DNA of 64,000 bases, from NCBI GenBank assembly GCA_002256245.1, contig NKIU01000002.1, positions 372,001-436,000 of the forward strand. Reading direction: 5' to 3'. Under the pieces are notes generated by a model, which was not told the origin of the DNA, ran no database searches, and saw only the letters and a list, made by a program, of their open reading frames with translations. Position 1 is the first letter of the stretch. Every line of letters starts with the position of its first letter. The position numbers and the translations under genes are program-made. Below are positions 24,621 through 33,176 of the stretch, piece by piece. This DNA comes from Pseudorhodobacter sp. PARRP1 (GTDB lineage: Bacteria; Pseudomonadota; Alphaproteobacteria; Rhodobacterales; Rhodobacteraceae).

Positions 24621-25691
24621 TTAAGACTGCGGGCAGACACCGTTGACCAACGGCACCGTGCAGGTGCTGGGCGCAGGGGTGGTCGCCGGGGCGGTAGCAG
24701 CGGGTGGCGTTGCGACCGGCGCGGTTGCAGCCGGAGCGGTTGCAGCCGGAGCCGTCGTTGCAGGCGCCGTCGTTGCTGGTGCCGTGGTTGCAGGCGCCGT
24801 CGCCGCCGCAGCGGCGGGTGCAGGTGCTGCCATCGTATCAACGGCAGGCGCCGTCGGGGCCGCAGGCAGGGTGGTGGCCGCAGGCAGCGTGGTGGCGCCG
24901 GGCAACACGGTTGGCGTCGCGCTCAGCACCGGTGCTGGGGCTGCTGCCGGGGTTACAGAGGCTGGGGCCGGCTTTTTCTTTTTCGGCGCGGGTGGCGGCA
25001 GTTTCAGCTTGTCGGGATAGCTGCCATCGGCATTCAGCACCACAACCTTCGCGCCATCCTGCACGCGGTTGTAAAGATCCATCACGTCTTGGTTGATCAT
25101 ACGGATACAGCCCGACGAGGCGTTCTTGCCGATCGAGAACCATTCCGGCGTGCCGTGGATGCGGTAGCCGTAATCAACGCCGTTGGTGGTCAGATACAAA
25201 GCGCGCGCGCCCAACGGGTTTTCCGGGCCGCCGGGCATGCCGTCTTTCCATTTGGCCTTTTCCGGGCTGCGCTCGATCATCTCTGGCGGTGGCGTCCATT
25301 TCGGCCAATGGGTGCGGCTGGTGATATTGGCCACCCCGGCCCATTGGAAGCCAGCCCGACCCACAGCGATGCCATAGCGCAGCGCGGTGTTCTTGCCGTT
25401 GATGAAATACAGATGCCGCTCGGCCGGGTTGATGATGATCGTGCCCACCGCCTCGCCGCTTTCATAGGCGACCTGCTGCACCTGGAAGTCCGCAGGCACC
25501 TTTTCGACCGGCACGGTCGGCACGGTAAAGCCATCGTCGGTGACACCCGCGTAATGCGCGGTATTGTCGGCGGGGATCGGCGGCTGTGCCGCCACGGGCG
25601 TCGCCGCAGGCATCGTGGTGCCCGGAACACAAGCCGCCAGTGTCAGCGACAGAGCTGTCGCCGCCAGAAGTTTAACAGTCAGAAAACGCAT
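24621..25691 (-). CDS. L,D-transpeptidase (YkuD domain) lipoprotein with Ala/Thr/Pro-rich tail
   Basis: This 356-residue protein has a lipoprotein signal (MRFLTVKLLAATALSLTLAAC, lipobox ending in Cys about 21) and so is probably membrane-anchored. The YkuD catalytic core shows YRIHGTPEWFSIGKNASSGC then IRM, carrying the His and the nucleophile Cys. Such enzymes form 3-3 cross-links in peptidoglycan or attach proteins to it. The last roughly 130 residues are a low-complexity tail with repeated APATT and APAAT units. The ATG at 25691 was preferred because it begins the signal. A longer frame starts at 25706. Confidence 0.9.
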   Translation of the reverse strand: MRFLTVKLLAATALSLTLAACVPGTTMPAATPVAAQPPIPADNTAHYAGVTDDGFTVPTVPVEKVPADFQVQQVAYESGEAVGTIIINPAERHLYFINGKNTALRYGIAVGRAGFQWAGVANITSRTHWPKWTPPPEMIERSPEKAKWKDGMPGGPENPLGARALYLTTNGVDYGYRIHGTPEWFSIGKNASSGCIRMINQDVMDLYNRVQDGAKVVVLNADGSYPDKLKLPPPAPKKKKPAPASVTPAAAPAPVLSATPTVLPGATTLPAATTLPAAPTAPAVDTMAAPAPAAAAATAPATTAPATTAPATTAPAATAPAATAPVATPPAATAPATTPAPSTCTVPLVNGVCPQS

Positions 25692-25869
25692 GCATCGGCC
25701 TATCAAAAGGGGATGGCCCTGCAGAGCCGTCCGGATTCTCTTGTAAAGACGCTAGATCAGGGCAAAAGCAAGGTCAAAGCCCTTGTTTCCAAAGCCTGCA
25801 TAATCACAAAGCCGTGCGCGGATTTTCGACCCACCGCCCAGATCCAGCGTTCTGATCCAGCGCCGCTGT

Positions 25870-26742
25870 TCACAGCGTGGTGCGCAGATGCCACAATTCA
25901 GGGAACAGTTCGACATCCAGCATCCGGCGCAAGTAGCTGACACCACCCGTGCCACCCGTGCCGCGTTTCAGGCCGATCACGCGTTCCACCGTGGTCACGT
26001 GGTTGAAACGCCAGCGGCGGAAGTAATCCTCGAAATCCACCAGCTTTTCGGCCAACTCATAGGCCTGCCAGTATTGCGTCGGATCGCGATACACCATCTC
26101 CCACACCCGCTGCACGCCTTCGTGCACGCTCCAAGGTTGGCGCAGATCGCGGGTCAGCACGTCTTGCGGCACCGGCAACCCTGCGCGGGCCAGATGGCGC
26201 AAGGCCTCGTCATAAAGGCTGGGGCGCGCGAGTTCGGCCTCCAGCAGGGCGGTCAGGTCGGCGCGGTGGGCGTGCGGTTTCAGCATCGCCAGATTGCGGT
26301 TGCCGACCGCATATTCGATCAGCCGGTATTGCCAGGACTGAAACCCCGAGGATTGCCCCAAGCCCTCGCGGAAGGTGGTGTAATCCGACGGCGTCATGGT
26401 GCGCAACACGTCCCAGGCGTTGTTCAACTGCTCAAATATCCGGCTGATGCGGGCCAGCATCTTGAACGCTTCGGGCGCGCGATCATCGGCGATGGCGTGG
26501 CGCGCGGCATTCAACTCGTGCAGCGCCAGCTTCATCCACAATTCGGATGTCTGGTGCTGGATGATGAACAGCATCTCGTCATGCGCCGGGGTAAGCTGCC
26601 GTTGCGCCGAGAGAATCTGGTCGATGTGCAGATAGTCGCCATAAGACATCCGCCCGTCGAACGACATCTGCGCGCCCTCAGAGGCGGGGTTGTAGGGGGT
26701 CGCCGCGTGCATCGGGCAGCCGGATTTTGCATCATTGGTCAT
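25870..26742 (-). CDS. kynA: Tryptophan 2,3-dioxygenase
   Basis: This 290-residue heme dioxygenase opens the indole ring of L-tryptophan to N-formylkynurenine. Diagnostic segments are [36 protein letters not shown] with the active-site His/Glu, and [20 protein letters not shown] before the terminal PELWHLRT. Length and C-terminus are typical. It lies downstream of kynureninase in the same direction, with a 237-bp gap that contains an inverted repeat, so read-through is possible but not proven. The Cys-rich N-terminus ([14 protein letters not shown]) is seen in related proteins. No kynurenine formamidase is seen in the window. Confidence 0.97.
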   Translation of the reverse strand: MTNDAKSGCPMHAATPYNPASEGAQMSFDGRMSYGDYLHIDQILSAQRQLTPAHDEMLFIIQHQTSELWMKLALHELNAARHAIADDRAPEAFKMLARISRIFEQLNNAWDVLRTMTPSDYTTFREGLGQSSGFQSWQYRLIEYAVGNRNLAMLKPHAHRADLTALLEAELARPSLYDEALRHLARAGLPVPQDVLTRDLRQPWSVHEGVQRVWEMVYRDPTQYWQAYELAEKLVDFEDYFRRWRFNHVTTVERVIGLKRGTGGTGGVSYLRRMLDVELFPELWHLRTTL

Positions 26743-26893
26743 TCATACATTCCTGTCATGTAGGGGTTTCCCCCGGATGGGTTCAGGCGATGGAATGGCT
26801 GCGGCAGTTCAGAACCGAGATCGCGCCGATGGTGCGCCATTGGGCGATCCATCCGGCTGGGCGACAAAGTGCGGCGTTTGTGGCCTTCACATT

Positions 26894-26975
26894 GGTCAAA
26901 ATACTCCCGCCGGAGGCTTCGGCAGAGGCTGAGGGAGCCTCCGGCGGGAGTATTTTTGCCAAGATGAAGCGCACA
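26894..26975. repeat. Dispersed inverted repeat (21-bp arms) between kynA and kynU
   Basis: Perfect arms of 21 bp, AAAATACTCCCGCCGGAGGCT at 26898-26918 and its complement at 26936-26956, enclose a 17-bp loop. The sequence continues with GCCAAGATGAAG. Related elements occur at 42640-42715 and 63810-63893. The hairpin may dampen read-through from kynU to kynA. Confidence 0.85.
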
Positions 26976-26979
26976 GGCA

Positions 26980-28173
26980 TCAGGTGACTTTCGCGCGGGT
27001 TTTGTACTCGGGGCGGTCCCAGAGGTTGTTTTGCATGATGTCGGCGATGATCTGGATCGCCTTGTCCACGTCGGCGGCGTCGATGAACAGCGGCGTGAAG
27101 CCGCAGCGGATGATGTCGGGCGCGCGGAAATCGCCGATCACGCCGCGGGCGATCATTGCCTGCATGATGGCATAGCCTTCGGGGTGGCGGAACGACACCT
27201 GGCTGCCGCGTTCCGCGTGGTCGCGGGGCGTGGCGAGGGTCAGGGTGGGGCAGGCGGCCTCGATCCCGGCGATGTATTGGTCTTGCAGCGCCAGCGAGGC
27301 TTTGCGCAGCGCGGCCATATCGACCCCGTCCCAGATATCGAGCGAGGCTTCCAACGCCGCCAGTTGCAGGATCGGCGGCGTGCCCACCCGCATCCGCTCG
27401 GCCCCGGAGGCGGGGCGGTAATCGAGATCAAACGCGAAGGGGGCCGCGTGGCCTTGCCAGCCGGACAGTGCCGGGAGGGCGGTATCGGCGTGGCGGGGGG
27501 CCACGTAAATGAAGGCCGGACCGCCGGGGCCGGAGTTGAGGTATTTATAGGTGCAGCCCACCGCGAAATCGGCGTGGCATTTGGCCAGTTCCACCTGAAA
27601 TGCGCCTGCCGAATGCGCCAGATCCCAGATCGTGAGTGCGCCGTGCTGATGCGCGCGCGCCGTGATTGCCGCCATGTCGTGCCGACGCCCGGTGCGGTAA
27701 TCGACCTCGGTGATCATCGTCACCGCCACCGTGTCGTCGATCGCGTCCAGCACATCCTCGGGCGCCACAGTTTTCAGCGTGTAGCCCTGCCCAAGCGTGC
27801 GGCACAGGCCTTCGGCCATGTAAAGATCAGACGGGAAGTTGCCGGTGTCGGACAGGATGACTTTGCGTGTCGGGTTCATCTCAAGGCACGACGCGAGCGC
27901 CTGATAGACCTTGATCGACAGCGTGTCGCCCATCACCACATGGCCCGCTTCCGCCCCGATCAGCCGCGCGATGCGGTCGCCCACGCGCATCGGCTTGTCC
28001 ATCCACCCGGCTTTGTTCCAGGCGGTGATCAGCATGTCGCCCCATTCTGCCGTCACGGCTTGCGCCACACGTGCGGCGGTGGCACGCGGCAGCGGGCCCA
28101 GCGAGTTTCCGTCCAGATAGATCATGCCCTCGGGCAGATGGAACTGGGCTTTGGTGGCGGCGAAATCGGTCAT
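26980..28173 (-). CDS. kynU: Kynureninase
   Basis: This 397-residue PLP enzyme cleaves L-kynurenine to anthranilate and alanine. MTDFAATKAQFHLPEGMIYL then DGNSLGPLPRAT is the typical N-terminus, IWDLAHSAGAFQVEL carries the cofactor Asp, and GCTYKYLNSGPGGPAFIYV carries the PLP lysine. HPEGYAIMQAMIARGVIGDFR near the end is conserved. The ATG at 28173 is set by AAGGAG eight bases upstream. An 18-bp palindrome identical to the aminobenzoyl-CoA operator lies at 28239-28256, 66 bp upstream, which links anthranilate production to its CoA-dependent degradation. Confidence 0.97.
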   Translation of the reverse strand: MTDFAATKAQFHLPEGMIYLDGNSLGPLPRATAARVAQAVTAEWGDMLITAWNKAGWMDKPMRVGDRIARLIGAEAGHVVMGDTLSIKVYQALASCLEMNPTRKVILSDTGNFPSDLYMAEGLCRTLGQGYTLKTVAPEDVLDAIDDTVAVTMITEVDYRTGRRHDMAAITARAHQHGALTIWDLAHSAGAFQVELAKCHADFAVGCTYKYLNSGPGGPAFIYVAPRHADTALPALSGWQGHAAPFAFDLDYRPASGAERMRVGTPPILQLAALEASLDIWDGVDMAALRKASLALQDQYIAGIEAACPTLTLATPRDHAERGSQVSFRHPEGYAIMQAMIARGVIGDFRAPDIIRCGFTPLFIDAADVDKAIQIIADIMQNNLWDRPEYKTRAKVT

Positions 28174-28238
28174 TGCGGGCTCCTTCAGGTGCAGCGTGGC
28201 ACGCAGCTTTGGTGGCAGCAATAGGCAGAATGGCGTAA

Positions 28239-28256
28239 AATTTCAAGCTTGAAATT
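28239..28256. promoter_or_regulatory. Kynureninase operator, identical to the aminobenzoyl-CoA cluster palindrome
   Basis: AATTTCAAGCTTGAAATT is an 18-bp perfect palindrome identical to that at 2157-2174, with identity extending one base to the left and four to the right. It lies 66 bp upstream of the kynU ATG and about 290 bp upstream of pntA. It probably binds the MarR regulator at 5238-5666 (inference). Confidence 0.75.
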
Positions 28257-28545
28257 GTTTCGAATCGGCGCGGCGGTCATGGGCCGCGTCAATGTTTGCG
28301 CTATCAGGGGCTTGCGGACATAGGCTATTGAAATCACGCTGAGATTCCGATGCGGGAAATTCGTCTGTCTGGGCGATTTGGCGCGGAATATTCGACCCGG
28401 CGCGGGGCGTGTATCTGTAGAAGCCGACAGGTTTTTCTGCAAAAGCGGCAAACAAACGTTGAACTCTGGCCCTGCAATGCTAAGCCTCTGGGGGATTTGG
28501 CGGTCACGGTTGCTCCTTGAACCGCGCAAACGACGGGGGAACACA

Positions 28546-30123
28546 GTGAAAATAGGTGCGTTGAGCGAGATTTTTGCGGGCGAGAACCGGGTGGCGATGA
28601 CCCCCGATTCCGCGCTGCAACTGGTGAAACTGGGGCATGTTTGCGTCATTCAGGCCGGGGCGGGGGCGAAGGCGGGGTTCTCGGACGCGCTTTACGCCAA
28701 GGCGGGGGTCGAGGTTCTGCCAGATGCGGCGGCGGTGATCGCGGCGGCGGATGTGCTGGTGAAGGTGCGCGGGCCGGAAGTGGCCGAGGCGCAGGCTTTG
28801 CGTGAAGGCCAGACGCTGATCAGCTTCTTCTGGCCGGCGCAGAACCCCGAATTGCTGGAGATTGTGAAATCTCGCGGTGCGACCGTGGTGGCGATGGATA
28901 TGGTGCCGCGGATCAGCCGCGCGCAGAAGATGGACGCTTTGTCGTCGATGGCCAATATCGCAGGCTACCGCGCGGTGATCGAGGCGGGCAGCAACTTTGG
29001 CCGCTTCTTCACCGGCCAAGTCACGGCGGCGGGCAAGGTGCCTCCGGCCAAGGTGTTGGTGGTTGGTGCGGGTGTGGCGGGGCTTGCGGCGATTGGCACG
29101 TCGGTGTCGTTGGGCGCGATTGTGCATGCGTTTGATGTGCGCCCCGAAGTGGCCGAGCAGATCGAATCGATGGGCGCGTCTTTCGTGTTTCTGGAATTTG
29201 ACGCCAGCGAGTTGCCGGATGGCGCGGCCACGGGCGGCTATGCGGCTCCCTCCAGCCCTGCGTTTGCGGCCAAGCAGTTGGCGAAATTCCGCGAACTTGC
29301 GCCCGAGATGGACATCGTGATCACCACGGCGCTGATCCCCGGACGCCCCGCGCCCAAGCTGTGGACCGCCGAGATGGTGGCTGCGATGAAGCCCGGCTCG
29401 GTCGTGGTGGACCTTGCGGCCGAGCGTGGCGGCAACTGCGATCTCACCGTGCCGGATCAGAAGATTGTCAGCGACAACGGTGTGACCATTGTTGGCTACA
29501 CCGATTTCCCCAGCCGGATGGCCGCACAGGCAAGCACACTTTATTCCACCAATATCAGGCACATGCTGACCGATCTTACACCAAAGAAAGACGGTGTGAT
29601 TGATCACAACATGGGCGATGACGTGATCCGGGGCGCGACTGTTGCCAAGGCTCACGAGATCACCTTCCCGCCGCCGCCGCCAAAAATCGCGGCGATTGCG
29701 GTGCAAAAGCCGAAGGAAAAGGTCAAGGAACTGACGCCCGAGGAAAAACGCGCGGCAGAGACGGCGGCGTTCAAGGCGCAGACCCGCAATCAGGTGGGCA
29801 TGCTGGTGGTCGGCGGCGGTTTGATCCTGCTTGCGGGGCTTTATGCCCCCGCCAGCTTCATGTCGCACTTCATCGTGTTTGTGCTGTCGGTCTATGTCGG
29901 CGTGCAGGTGATCTGGAACGTCAGCCACAGCCTGCACACGCCCTTGATGGCGGTGACCAACGCAATCTCGTCGATCATCATTCTGGGGGCGTTGATGCAG
30001 ATCGGCTCGGGCAACTGGCTGGTGGTGATCTTGGGCGCGCTTTCGGTGTTCATGGCAGGGATCAATATTTTCGGTGGCTTCATGGTGACACGGCGGATGC
30101 TTGCCATGTTCCAGAAGTCGTAA
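28546..30123 (+). CDS. pntA: NAD(P) transhydrogenase subunit alpha
   Basis: This 525-residue subunit couples hydride transfer from NADH to NADP with proton movement. It has domain I (residues 1-380, with [15 protein letters not shown] and the dinucleotide loop [34 protein letters not shown] near the site) and C-terminal transmembrane helices ([20 protein letters not shown] onwards) for subunit IIa. This is the fused alpha form. The GTG at 28546 was chosen because it gives the family start [15 protein letters not shown]. In-frame upstream residues from 28378 do not match the family. It is translated with pntB, 13 bp later. Confidence 0.95.
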   Translation: MKIGALSEIFAGENRVAMTPDSALQLVKLGHVCVIQAGAGAKAGFSDALYAKAGVEVLPDAAAVIAAADVLVKVRGPEVAEAQALREGQTLISFFWPAQNPELLEIVKSRGATVVAMDMVPRISRAQKMDALSSMANIAGYRAVIEAGSNFGRFFTGQVTAAGKVPPAKVLVVGAGVAGLAAIGTSVSLGAIVHAFDVRPEVAEQIESMGASFVFLEFDASELPDGAATGGYAAPSSPAFAAKQLAKFRELAPEMDIVITTALIPGRPAPKLWTAEMVAAMKPGSVVVDLAAERGGNCDLTVPDQKIVSDNGVTIVGYTDFPSRMAAQASTLYSTNIRHMLTDLTPKKDGVIDHNMGDDVIRGATVAKAHEITFPPPPPKIAAIAVQKPKEKVKELTPEEKRAAETAAFKAQTRNQVGMLVVGGGLILLAGLYAPASFMSHFIVFVLSVYVGVQVIWNVSHSLHTPLMAVTNAISSIIILGALMQIGSGNWLVVILGALSVFMAGINIFGGFMVTRRMLAMFQKS

Positions 30124-30136
30124 GGGAGCGGACAGT

Positions 30137-31600
30137 ATGGATTACGGATTTACCACGGCAGCCTATGTGGTTGCGGCTGTTCTGTTCATTCAATCTTTGG
30201 GCGGGCTGTCTGGTCAGGAAAGTGCCAAGCGCGCGGTCTGGTATGGCATTGCGGGCATGGCGCTGGCGATTGCGGCGACATTGATGGGGCTTGGCGGCGG
30301 TGCGCTGCCGGTTGTTATCGCCTTGGTCATGCTTGCAGCGGGTGCGGCACTGGGTGCCTATGCGGCAGGCAAAGTGCAGATGACCGAAATGCCGCAACTG
30401 GTGGCGGCCATGCACTCGCTGGTTGGTCTGGCTGCCGTGTTCATCGGCTTCAATGGCCATATCGAGATGACCTCGGTTGCGGGAATGGACGACGCGGCGC
30501 GCACCGCGCTGGTTGGGCTGTTTGAGCAGGGCAAGGGCGGGTTGGCGGCGATCATCGCGCACAAGACGCCGGTGGAGTTGTCGATCCTGCGGGTGGAAAC
30601 CTTCCTTGGCGTGTTCATCGGGGCTGTCACCTTCACCGGCTCGGTGATTGCGTTCGGCAAACTGGCGGGCCGCGTGGATGGCAAGGCGAAAAAGCTGCCG
30701 GGCGGGCATGTGTTGAACGCAGGCGCTGCGCTGATCTCGCTGGTTTTGCTGGTTGTTTACCTGCAATCGGGCAGCACTTTCGCCCTGTTGGGTATGACGG
30801 TGGCGGCGCTGTTCATCGGCTATCACCTGATCATGGGCATCGGCGGCGCGGATATGCCGGTGGTGGTGTCGATGCTGAACAGCTATTCCGGCTGGGCGGC
30901 GGCGGCGATCGGGTTTTCGCTGTCGAACGATCTGCTGATCGTGGTGGGCGCGCTGGTGGGTTCCTCGGGCGCGATCCTGAGCTATATCATGTGCAAGGCG
31001 ATGAACCGGTCGTTCATCTCGGTGATCCTGGGCGGCTTTGGCGGCACCACCGGCCCCGCGATGGAGGTTGTGGGCGAGCAGGTGGCGATTGACACCGAGG
31101 GTGTCGCCGCTTTGCTGAACGATGCTGACAGCGTCATCATCATCCCGGGCTACGGCATGGCGGTGGCGCAGGCGCAGCAATCGGTGTCGGAACTGACCCG
31201 CAAACTGCGCGCGGCTGGCAAGACCGTGCGTTTCGCCATCCACCCGGTTGCGGGCCGCTTGCCCGGCCACATGAACGTGCTGCTGGCCGAGGCGAAAGTG
31301 CCTTATGACATCGTGATGGAGATGGACGAGATCAACGAAGATTTCCCCACCACCGATGTGGCCATCGTGATCGGCTCGAACGACATCGTGAACCCGGCAG
31401 CGCAGGAAGACCCGAACAGCCCCATCGCGGGGATGCCGGTACTGGAATGCTGGAAGGCCAAGCAGGTGATCGTGTCGAAACGCGGGCAGGGCACTGGCTA
31501 TTCCGGTATCGAGAACCCGTTGTTCTACAAAGAAAACACCCGGATGTTCTACGGCGATGCCAAAAAATCGCTGGATGCTTTGCTGCCGATGATCGACTGA
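30137..31600 (+). CDS. pntB: NAD(P) transhydrogenase subunit beta
   Basis: This 487-residue membrane subunit holds the proton channel and the NADP-binding domain III. The N-terminus [20 protein letters not shown] starts a series of about nine hydrophobic helices. Domain III begins near [20 protein letters not shown] and has [20 protein letters not shown] and the loop [20 protein letters not shown], which are canonical. [20 protein letters not shown] is strongly conserved. The ATG at 30137 has GGGAG upstream. Together with PntA it makes the NADPH pool needed for biosynthesis. A terminator at 31637-31660 follows. Confidence 0.96.
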   Translation: MDYGFTTAAYVVAAVLFIQSLGGLSGQESAKRAVWYGIAGMALAIAATLMGLGGGALPVVIALVMLAAGAALGAYAAGKVQMTEMPQLVAAMHSLVGLAAVFIGFNGHIEMTSVAGMDDAARTALVGLFEQGKGGLAAIIAHKTPVELSILRVETFLGVFIGAVTFTGSVIAFGKLAGRVDGKAKKLPGGHVLNAGAALISLVLLVVYLQSGSTFALLGMTVAALFIGYHLIMGIGGADMPVVVSMLNSYSGWAAAAIGFSLSNDLLIVVGALVGSSGAILSYIMCKAMNRSFISVILGGFGGTTGPAMEVVGEQVAIDTEGVAALLNDADSVIIIPGYGMAVAQAQQSVSELTRKLRAAGKTVRFAIHPVAGRLPGHMNVLLAEAKVPYDIVMEMDEINEDFPTTDVAIVIGSNDIVNPAAQEDPNSPIAGMPVLECWKAKQVIVSKRGQGTGYSGIENPLFYKENTRMFYGDAKKSLDALLPMID

Positions 31601-31636
31601 GGCATGGTGCGTGCAAGCACGCACCCTACGACAAGA

Positions 31637-31660
31637 CCCCGGCCATCGCGCCGGGGTTTT
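31637..31660 (+). terminator. Rho-independent terminator after pntB
   Basis: CCCCGGC, CATCGC loop and GCCGGGG make a 7-bp GC stem followed by TTTT. Another hairpin (31606-31625, GGTGCGTGC arms) lies just before it. Confidence 0.8.
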
Positions 31661-31768
31661 GCTTTTCTGCAACAGGCTGCCTGCATACTCGGGTATGCGA
31701 CGAAAGTGCTGGCAGTCGCGCCGCTGTGGCCGCCAAATGGGTCACTGTTTCTGACGTAAGGGCCCGCG

Positions 31769-33043
31769 ATGACAACCGACCACCCCCTGCGCTATGCGCT
31801 TGTCAATGAACTGCACGCGCGGCCGTTTCCGGCATTGGCGGCCCCCTGCACGGCGGCTTATCTCGCGATCAAGGAACCGCTGGATGCGCAGAACCGTGAC
31901 CGCAACGCCGACCGCGCGCATCTTTTGGCGCTGCTCGACCGTTACGGCTCGGCCCATCCGCAACCCGATGCCACGCATTTCTCGGGGCCTGTCGGGCGGG
32001 CTGACCTGAAATGGGAAAGCCATACCGAGTTTGTCACCTATTCCGCCTTCACGCCGGGGCTGTCGGCGCGGGCGTTTGACCCTGCCGAGATGGAGGTTTT
32101 CCCCGCCGATTGGCTGGAGAGGGCACCCGGCAAACGGGCCGCTGCGGTGCTGATCCGGGTTGAGGAGATGGCGGATGAGGCTGTCATGCTGGACAAGCTT
32201 GAGGAGTGGTTCGTGCCCGAAAGCCTTGCCGTCGCCCGCGTGGTGGATGGCGCGGCGGTGATTGCCGGCGATTTCCGCATCGACCCTGCCGGCAACATGC
32301 GCTTTGCGGTGTTCGTGCGCCCCGATACCGGTGCGCGCCGCATTGGCCGGATTGTGCAGCGCTTGTGCGAGGTGGAAACCTACCGCGCGATGTCGATGCT
32401 GGGCCTGATGCGCGCGCGGGGGCTGACGGGGCGGTTGAACGCGCTGGACCCAAGGCTGTCAGACCTCGTCTCGGGCCTTGATGGCGTATCGCGGCCTGCC
32501 GAGGCGGCTTTGCACGAGTTGCTGGCGATTTCGGCAGAACTGGAATCGCTGGCCGTGCAACATTCCTTCCGGTTCGGCGCGACGGGTGCCTATGAGGCGA
32601 TCGTGAACCAACGCATCGCGGCGCTGCGTGAAGAGCGGGTGCAGGGCCGGCAGACCTTTGGCGAGTTTATGATGCGGCGCTATGACCCTGCGATGCGCAC
32701 GGTGAAATCCGCCGAGGCGCGTCTGGTGTCGATGGCAGAACGCGCGCAACGCGCCGCAGAACTGCTGCGCACGCGGGTCGATGTTGAACGCTCGGCGCAG
32801 AACCAAAAGCTGCTGGAAAGCATGGACCGCCGCGCCGATCTGGCCCTGCGCTTGCAGCATACGGTGGAAGGCCTGTCGGTGGTTGCGATCAGCTATTACG
32901 CGGTGTCGCTGGCAGGCTATGTCGCCTATCCGCTGATCGAGGAGATTGGTGTCTCAAAAGGTGTTGGCATGGCGGTGCTGACGCCGTTGGTGGTGCTAGG
33001 GGTCTGGTGGGCGCTGCGGCGGATCAAGGCGCAGATGCAGTAA
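31769..33043 (+). CDS. DUF3422 family membrane-anchored protein
   Basis: This 424-residue protein begins MTTDHPLRYALVNELHARPF, the family N-terminus. A long soluble helical region follows (DVERSAQNQKLLESMDRRAD coiled-coil-like), then two C-terminal hydrophobic segments (VVAISYYAVSLAGYVAYPLI and VGMAVLTPLVVLGVWWALRR). I recognise it as DUF3422, with unknown function. The layout suggests a cytosolic helical domain anchored in the membrane at the C-terminus. The ATG at 31769 follows AAGGGCC. It is convergent with L-asparaginase over a 28-bp-arm inverted repeat. Confidence 0.88.
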   Translation: MTTDHPLRYALVNELHARPFPALAAPCTAAYLAIKEPLDAQNRDRNADRAHLLALLDRYGSAHPQPDATHFSGPVGRADLKWESHTEFVTYSAFTPGLSARAFDPAEMEVFPADWLERAPGKRAAAVLIRVEEMADEAVMLDKLEEWFVPESLAVARVVDGAAVIAGDFRIDPAGNMRFAVFVRPDTGARRIGRIVQRLCEVETYRAMSMLGLMRARGLTGRLNALDPRLSDLVSGLDGVSRPAEAALHELLAISAELESLAVQHSFRFGATGAYEAIVNQRIAALREERVQGRQTFGEFMMRRYDPAMRTVKSAEARLVSMAERAQRAAELLRTRVDVERSAQNQKLLESMDRRADLALRLQHTVEGLSVVAISYYAVSLAGYVAYPLIEEIGVSKGVGMAVLTPLVVLGVWWALRRIKAQMQ

Positions 33044-33069
33044 GGGCTGCGGCCTGACGCGGTTTCCGC

Positions 33070-33137
33070 CGCCGCCCCGGACTTGATCCGGGGCCTCTTG
33101 CTGTGACCTGAGGCCCCGGATCAAGTCCGGGGCGGCG
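33070..33137. repeat. Perfect 28-bp-arm inverted repeat between convergent genes
   Basis: The left arm 33070-33097 and right arm 33110-33137 are exact reverse complements of 28 bp with a 12-bp loop. The key central block is CCCCGGACTTGATCCGGGG. Both flanking genes converge here, so a bidirectional stem-loop terminator role is plausible. Confidence 0.92.
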
Positions 33138-33176
33138 TGGCGGGGCGATGACAGCAGCGTTTTCGATCGGTGCGGC

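Noticed and set aside
26727-26987. Rightward open frame over the kynA start and the repeat
   Set aside because: It overlaps the kynA start, includes the inverted repeat, and its translation matches no family.
28378-28545. Upstream extension of pntA by 56 residues
   Set aside because: The extra residues do not match the family; the GTG at 28546 starts the conserved VKIGALSE segment after a G-rich site.
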